64,000 nt of DNA from an uncultured Bacteroidales bacterium (lineage in GTDB: Bacteria > Bacteroidota > Bacteroidia > Bacteroidales > Muribaculaceae). The notes below the pieces were generated by a model. The model was not told the DNA's origin and did no database searches. It worked only from the letters and a program-made list of their open reading frames with translations. This document shows positions 59,649-64,000 of the stretch, piece after piece. Location: assembly GCA_902776435.1 (NCBI GenBank), contig CACYQB010000016.1, positions 21,073 through 85,072 of the forward strand. The letters are read 5' to 3'. The translations under genes and the position numbers were made by a program. Within the stretch, counting starts at the first letter, position 1, and each line of letters begins with the position of its first letter.

Positions 59649-60188
59649 ATGGATAAACAATCTTTGGAACAGGCGAAATTGGCGTGTGCACGTGGCCAGA
59701 AACGTGGTCTTCACTTTATCATGGCCTCGGTATTGATATGGACCATGGTATTCATTGTGCATATGACGAATCTACCCATTGAAACCAAGAACTTGTTGAC
59801 CTTCTGCTGCACTTGCCCCCTGATGCCGATAGCTTGGCTTTTGTCCAAACCCCTGGGCATCACGTTTAATGATAAGGATAATCCTCTCACCTCGTTGGGT
59901 ATTATCTTCTCATGCGCGCAGTTGCCTTATCTGCTCATCGTCATGTGGGTATATGCCGCAATGCCCGACAAGATGGTCATGACATTGGCAATGGTCTTTG
60001 GCGCCCATCTGTTGCCTTTTGGTTGGCTCTATCAGTCCAAGGCCTATTACATTATGGCAGGCGTCGTGACTCTCGGTGCCCTGATTGTGGGCTTGATGTT
60101 CCCGCCGCAGGTCCTTGCTTTGTGCATGGTCGGGGTGGAAATCGTCTTCTGCCTCATGCTATATGCCGAGAATAAAGCCCATAAATAG
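59649..60188 (+). CDS. Six-helix membrane protein of unknown function (DUF7010-like)
   Basis: A 179-residue inner membrane protein, started at MDKQSLEQAKLACARGQKRG (59649). Five to six hydrophobic segments are present (FIMASVLIWTMVFIVHMTN, LPYLLIVMWVYAAMPDKMV, LALCMVGVEIVFCLMLYAE). The loop FNDKDNPLTSLGIIFSCAQ and FGAHLLPFGWLYQSKAYYIM are characteristic of small membrane proteins I associate with DUF7010, with modest certainty. Function is unknown. It has a -7 box and is monocistronic. Confidence 0.7.
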   Translation: MDKQSLEQAKLACARGQKRGLHFIMASVLIWTMVFIVHMTNLPIETKNLLTFCCTCPLMPIAWLLSKPLGITFNDKDNPLTSLGIIFSCAQLPYLLIVMWVYAAMPDKMVMTLAMVFGAHLLPFGWLYQSKAYYIMAGVVTLGALIVGLMFPPQVLALCMVGVEIVFCLMLYAENKAHK

Positions 60189-60584
60189 GATACTAAACGG
60201 CTCATTTATAATTGATTATAAGTTTGCGGCATTTTTTTTGATTTTGCCGTTAAACCTTGATGTGCAATCCTAGTCTAATCCATCGCCAAATGAAAGCATA
60301 TCTTAAGAATCAGAACAAATGACAACATGATTTCTTCAACTTCATCCAAGACATCCGACTGGCTCTTGGATGACACGTCGTCTCCCGTTCACAACAAGTG
60401 ACAGCGGAGACTTGTCCCCGTCGGATCGCGTTCCTTGACATGTTGACCAGAAAGTGACAATATCGGCCCTCAATGCATGGCTGTGCGTTTTTCTTAGTAC
60501 GTTGTCAGGCGGTAACCAGTCCGTCCTGACTAGAAGCGGTTTCAATTAAAAGTCTAATAACGATTAAAAAACTATTGTGAAAGT
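60189..60584. other. Intergenic region: long leader of the AAA+ gene
   Basis: No gene was seen in these 396 bases. TAAGTTTG (60219-60226), followed by C, is a -7 box, giving a leader of about 350 nt. Within it, TCATCCAAGA (60342-60351) and TCTTGGATGA (60364-60373) form a perfect 10-bp hairpin with a 12-nt loop. GTCAGG (60503-60508) and CCTGAC (60525-60530) form a second stem. The length and structure suggest post-transcriptional control. Confidence 0.6.
60219..60226 (+). promoter_or_regulatory. -7 promoter box of the AAA+ gene
   Basis: TAAGTTTG, followed by C, fits TAnnTTTG, 359 nt before the start codon. No -33 TTTG was found. Confidence 0.5.
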
Positions 60585-62723
60585 ATGCAGCATTTATCCA
60601 TCAAGTTTCTGCCCGCAAGTGGCAACCATGAGTTCATGTACAACTATGGTGACATTGACGTTGTTGTCGTGTCAACCAAGAGTATTAAACCTTCCCATCC
60701 CCATGCGATAACAATCTATAACGAACAGTTGATGATGATGGCCGATCTCTATAGCGGCAATCTGGCAGATGAAAAGTCTCTGATGAAATGTTCTGGTCGG
60801 TCTATCAAGGCCAAACTGATCGGCAAGGAGATTTGGGTACCCGGCAAGTATTTCCTGCTGGTGCGCAACTGCACAACCGAAGAGGTCAGCCGTTTTGACC
60901 TCACTCTGGATGAGCGTTGCGAGATGCGGGTCACGGGTTGCCGAGAATGTTCCAAGGTGAGTGTTGAAGCTGTGCTCTGCGGGGAACTGTATATAGGTTC
61001 TTCGTTAGTATGGCGTGAGTTGTCAAAACGTCCTGGCGTAAGGCAACTCCGCGACTGGGCAGTAGCCCGGGCACAGCAGAACGTCTTGAACGATATGCGT
61101 TCGGATGAGCAGGGCACAAACCGCATGCTGTCGTTCAACAACAATCTGCTGGTGACGATGCATGGCGACGACTCCTTAATCCTGAACGTCAACCTGCTGG
61201 CGCGATCGGTGGCTAAGGGCAGGTTGGTGAAACAAATCAGTTGCACAGAACTTGACGATCCTACTGTCGGTCCGAACCGCTATGACAAATTGAACGAATT
61301 GTTCGAGAAGGATTCCGATGCCCCATGGGAAGACAATAGTAATAAAAAATTTATCATTGTTTTTTACAACATCGGGATTCTGGCTGGGGCGAGTGGAAAA
61401 GCCATCATCAAGAAACTGATGACTTACTGGCCTAGAGAAGACAAGTCTTTCATCTTCTACGGCACCCGAACCGAAATTGATGCTCTGCTGGAGCAGAATC
61501 CCTCGATGAAAGAGCACTTCCCCGCGTATAATCGCCTGGCGGTGGAGCCCAGCACACTCGAGGAAATTATCATGTTGTTCAGCCGCAAACTGCGATATGC
61601 CAGTTTGCGTCTGTCTCCGGCAGCCACCGACAAACTATGTCGCCTGATAATCGAGGCCCATAAGCAAGGCCTTGCCAATCAGTGGACTGTGAAGGCGGTG
61701 AACCACTATGTGAACGATAACTTGAAGCCAGCCTTTTGCCATAATGCAATTGAGCGAATGGCTGTTAATTCTGACAGTGAATTACCTGACGAGGTGTTGC
61801 CCGATGACATCGACGAGTCATTCTTCAGTGTCACCCAGGCAACGACCGACCAACTGCTTGACGGCTTCAATGAAATCGTGGGACTGGAGGAAATCAAGCG
61901 TAACATCGTCACGCTCTCTAACAGGACTCGATTCTACCAGGAGCGTCGACAACTGGGGCTTCACACCAGCGACGAGGCTGCCTTCCACGCCGTGTTCATG
62001 GGCAACCCCGGTACGGGCAAGACGACGGTGGCCAAGATGCTTGGAAAAATCTACCATTCTCTGGGGATTCTTTCACGCGGCGAGGTGATCAGTGTGGACC
62101 GTTCCCAGATGGTCGGGGAGTTCATCGGGCAGACCGAGCAGAATATGAAGCAGATTCTTGCCGAAGCCCAGGGCAATGTGCTCTTTGTCGATGAGGCCTA
62201 CACCCTTTACAAGGAGGATTGCGGCAGGGATTACGGACGCATTGCAGTGGAGTGTCTGCTGGATGTGCTTTCTCGCAAGAACCCTGACATGCTGATTGTC
62301 TTTGCAGGCTATGAGCAGGAAATGAAGCGGCTCTTGACGATGAACCCGGGACTTGACGGGCGCTTCCCTTACAAATTCTACTTCCCTGACTGCACTGCTG
62401 ACCAACTGATGCAGATTGCGAGACTGATTCTGGCCAAGGACCAGTATATCCTCACAACGGCTGCCGAGGCGCTTCTGGAAAAATCCATTCGGGAGGCTGT
62501 GAGCCACAAGGACCGCACCTTCGGCAACGCGCGCTGGGTGGGACAGTATGTGCGCAACGGCATCATCCCGGCAATGGCCGACAGACTGACTTCGATGGTA
62601 CATGCTTTTACGCCAGAGGTTTACCAGACCATCGAGGCGGCAGATATCGAAACAGCCCACGAACGTTTCAACGCGGGCACACTTCAGTTGTCACAGCGCG
62701 GCATTGTCGGCTTCCGCGCCTGA
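60585..62723 (+). CDS. AAA+ ATPase of the CbbX/SpoVK type with a degenerate first module
   Basis: A 712-residue cytoplasmic protein. Residues 1-170 are a beta-rich domain I do not recognise. At about 175-330 a degenerate AAA module lacks a Walker A but keeps a hydrophobic Walker-B-like strand (FIIVFYNIGILAG, about 256-268) and FIFYGTRTEIDALLEQNPSM, parallel to the second module's LIVFAGYEQEMKRLLTMNPG. The intact C-terminal module has Walker A GNPGTGKTT (473-481), Walker B NVLFVDEAYTLY (about 531-542) and GLDGRFPYKF with the arginine finger. Such ATPases remodel protein complexes. The partner is unknown and the gene stands alone with a long leader. Confidence 0.85.
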   Translation: MQHLSIKFLPASGNHEFMYNYGDIDVVVVSTKSIKPSHPHAITIYNEQLMMMADLYSGNLADEKSLMKCSGRSIKAKLIGKEIWVPGKYFLLVRNCTTEEVSRFDLTLDERCEMRVTGCRECSKVSVEAVLCGELYIGSSLVWRELSKRPGVRQLRDWAVARAQQNVLNDMRSDEQGTNRMLSFNNNLLVTMHGDDSLILNVNLLARSVAKGRLVKQISCTELDDPTVGPNRYDKLNELFEKDSDAPWEDNSNKKFIIVFYNIGILAGASGKAIIKKLMTYWPREDKSFIFYGTRTEIDALLEQNPSMKEHFPAYNRLAVEPSTLEEIIMLFSRKLRYASLRLSPAATDKLCRLIIEAHKQGLANQWTVKAVNHYVNDNLKPAFCHNAIERMAVNSDSELPDEVLPDDIDESFFSVTQATTDQLLDGFNEIVGLEEIKRNIVTLSNRTRFYQERRQLGLHTSDEAAFHAVFMGNPGTGKTTVAKMLGKIYHSLGILSRGEVISVDRSQMVGEFIGQTEQNMKQILAEAQGNVLFVDEAYTLYKEDCGRDYGRIAVECLLDVLSRKNPDMLIVFAGYEQEMKRLLTMNPGLDGRFPYKFYFPDCTADQLMQIARLILAKDQYILTTAAEALLEKSIREAVSHKDRTFGNARWVGQYVRNGIIPAMADRLTSMVHAFTPEVYQTIEAADIETAHERFNAGTLQLSQRGIVGFRA

Positions 62724-62756
62724 TGCGTGAATGAGGTGAAAATGTCGGGGTGGAAG

Positions 62757-63206
62757 TTAGTCGTCGGCGTCGGCGATTTCACATTGGCACATCTCGCGGT
62801 ATTCTTCCCAATCGGGGTCTTCCTCGGCGTGGAATTCAAGAGGTAGGGCGTCAAATGCGGCCAGTGCCTCATTGAACTTGCGCTGGAAGATGTGGAGGCT
62901 ACGGGTGTAGAAGACCCAATTACGTTGTCCGTCACCGGTATAGATGCCGGTGAGGACAGCGACCGGGTCACGGTCGAAGCAATCGTTAAGGGCGTCGGTT
63001 ACTTCTTCCATGATTTTGGAGTCGGCATAACAGGGCAAGGCTTTATGGTCTCCCTCGTATCTCCAGGTGACCTCGACACGGAACTTATAGATTCCAGTGG
63101 CAATCACGGAATCCATAGCCCTTCTTCCGGTCACTAGGATAAGGTTGCCGTTTTCGCCTTCGGCAGGCGCCGTCCACCACTCGTTGCTGATTTTAATCTG
63201 TGCCAT
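62757..63206 (-). CDS. DUF695 family protein
   Basis: A 149-residue soluble protein with no signal peptide, of the DUF695 family. It has a beta-rich first half (ISNEWWTAPAEGENGNLILV) and FRVEVTWRYEG, and ends with the family-like EEDPDWEEYREMCQCEIADA. Function is unknown. A -7 box (TAATTTTG) lies on its strand at 63236-63243, about 30 nt upstream. It is convergent with the AAA+ gene. Confidence 0.75.
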   Translation of the reverse strand: MAQIKISNEWWTAPAEGENGNLILVTGRRAMDSVIATGIYKFRVEVTWRYEGDHKALPCYADSKIMEEVTDALNDCFDRDPVAVLTGIYTGDGQRNWVFYTRSLHIFQRKFNEALAAFDALPLEFHAEEDPDWEEYREMCQCEIADADD

Positions 63207-63235
63207 AGGGTTGGGATATTGTCGTTACTCTGACG

Positions 63236-63243
63236 CAAAATTA
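63236..63243 (-). promoter_or_regulatory. -7 promoter box of the DUF695 gene
   Basis: Minus-strand TAATTTTG, followed by GC, 30 nt upstream of the start, fits TAnnTTTG. Confidence 0.6.
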
Positions 63244-63260
63244 ATCAAATTTCTCAAATC

Positions 63261-63296
63261 TCTAAATAAAAAGCGCAACCATTGCAGGCTGCGCTT
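63261..63296 (-). terminator. Terminator after the last lipoprotein gene
   Basis: On the minus strand AAGCGCA (63290-63296 reversed) pairs with TGCGCTT (63271-63277), with a 12-nt loop, and runs into TTTATTTAGA. It lies about 30 nt past the lipoprotein stop. Confidence 0.75.
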
Positions 63297-63326
63297 GTGT
63301 AATCATTATTCTACGGTAAAGTGAGA

Positions 63327-63788
63327 TTAGGGATAAACGAGGTTGATGGTCTCACTCTTGAGGTCGCGGCCATCGCCCTGTCCTCGCGTTACGAACACAT
63401 AGAATGTGCCCTTAACACTATTGACGTCGCTGCCATAGGCCTTGACATTCAGTTTGCCTCTTACTTCCTCAAAATAGGCCTTTACCTTAGGCACAAATTC
63501 GTCATACTTCTTAACAGCCTCAGCGTCTTGCTGGCTGAATTCCGATGGCGCTCCTGTAGAATACTTGGCCGGAGTGTCATAGATGATCTGGTTGTTCTTG
63601 ATCCACGTCTCGATGTCGGTCAACACTAATTCGGAACCCTCAAAAGAGGTGTGTCCTACCGAGATGGTATAGGTCACGTAGGAGGGATAATCAGGCTCTG
63701 GACTGGTGTCAAATTCGCAAGCAGTAAATGTGGCAGCAGCCAGAATAAGACATATAGTCAATAAGAATAAATTGTAAATCTTCTTCAT
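63327..63788 (-). CDS. Small predicted lipoprotein
   Basis: A 153-residue protein, started at MKKIYNLFLLTICLILAAAT (63788). The lipobox FTAC gives a lipidated Cys24. The mature part (about 130 residues) is beta-rich, with Pro/Asp after the Cys and no domain I recognise. A -7 box (TAATTTTG) lies at 63818-63825 on the same strand. It ends at a terminator hairpin and faces the end of the window. Function is unknown. Confidence 0.75.
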   Translation of the reverse strand: MKKIYNLFLLTICLILAAATFTACEFDTSPEPDYPSYVTYTISVGHTSFEGSELVLTDIETWIKNNQIIYDTPAKYSTGAPSEFSQQDAEAVKKYDEFVPKVKAYFEEVRGKLNVKAYGSDVNSVKGTFYVFVTRGQGDGRDLKSETINLVYP

Positions 63789-63817
63789 TTCTAAATGGAT
63801 AGGTTTTAATTCGGCTG

Positions 63818-63825
63818 CAAAATTA
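63818..63825 (-). promoter_or_regulatory. -7 promoter box of the last lipoprotein gene
   Basis: Minus-strand TAATTTTG, followed by GC, 30 nt upstream of the start, fits TAnnTTTG. The plus strand ends the window with TAACTTT, possibly the next gene's -7 box, cut at the edge. Confidence 0.6.
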
Positions 63826-64000
63826 CTTCGTTTTTTCAGAATGACCAAGGAATGTCTTGATTTTTATCTCTCTTAAAAGAAAGATGTAATATTCTTGTCT
63901 TAAGGTCTAACCCAGAAATCGGGCTGTAGTGAGGGGAAAACTATCCTAAAAAAAAGCAAAAAAGCACAAAAAATGCCGAAATGTGCTTGTTAATAACTTT

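Overview
The window reads as chromosomal DNA of a Bacteroidales bacterium, most like Prevotellaceae or a related gut or rumen lineage. The evidence is the Bacteroidetes-type -7 box TAnnTTTG in front of many genes (sometimes with TTTG about 20 nt upstream), mostly weak Shine-Dalgarno sequences, a short primary sigma factor without region 1.1, a cysteine-poor bL36, and many families typical of the phylum (DUF4292, DUF4836, DUF3109, FISUMP domains, BspA-like LRRs, GH92). No phage, transposase, CRISPR array, rRNA or tRNA gene was seen.

Layout. 1-7041 is the 3' half of the spc/alpha ribosomal operon (rplR'-rpsE-rpmD-rplO-secY-map-infA-rpmJ-rpsM-rpsK-rpsD-rpoA-rplQ). It has an internal promoter before rpsM and a structured 172-nt gap before rpsD, and ends at a perfect hairpin. 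7204-8524 (minus) is a small lipoprotein plus a ROK sugar kinase. 8852-12442 (minus) is a very large secreted BspA-like LRR protein with cohesin-like, dockerin-like and C-terminal tail modules. 12641-18175 (minus) is a dut-TPR-DUF4292-TonB receptor cluster. 18415-24750 holds an S41-like protease, a dNTPase, a GH92 mannosidase and HflX. 25092-28879 has a duplicated dockerin/FISUMP protein and small genes. 29013-35731 has murI divergent from folP-cdaA-DUF3109 and two tandem CotH-dockerin paralogs. 35913-42996 holds rplS, a repetitive acidic helical protein, agmatine catabolism (aguA-aguB), a DUF4836 lipoprotein, an outer membrane protein and the primary sigma gene. 43447-47455 has a ribbon-helix-helix-like protein, HtrA, folC and the RNase P RNA. 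47646-57823 has a DUF4153 membrane protein, secreted proteins, TPR and META proteins, a thioredoxin-like protein, and ybaK-aroC-acyl-ACP thioesterase. 58105-63788 ends with a SUMF1-type lipoprotein, a YigZ protein, a membrane protein, an unusual AAA+ protein, a DUF695 protein and a lipoprotein.

The most unusual content is a set of four extracellular proteins with dockerin-like modules, one of which also carries two cohesin-like modules. Next come a two-module AAA+ protein whose first module is degenerate, a four-repeat acidic helical protein, a compact AroC lacking about 30 residues, and three related palindromic intergenic elements. Function in most of these is inferred from recognisable motifs only; no database search was possible.
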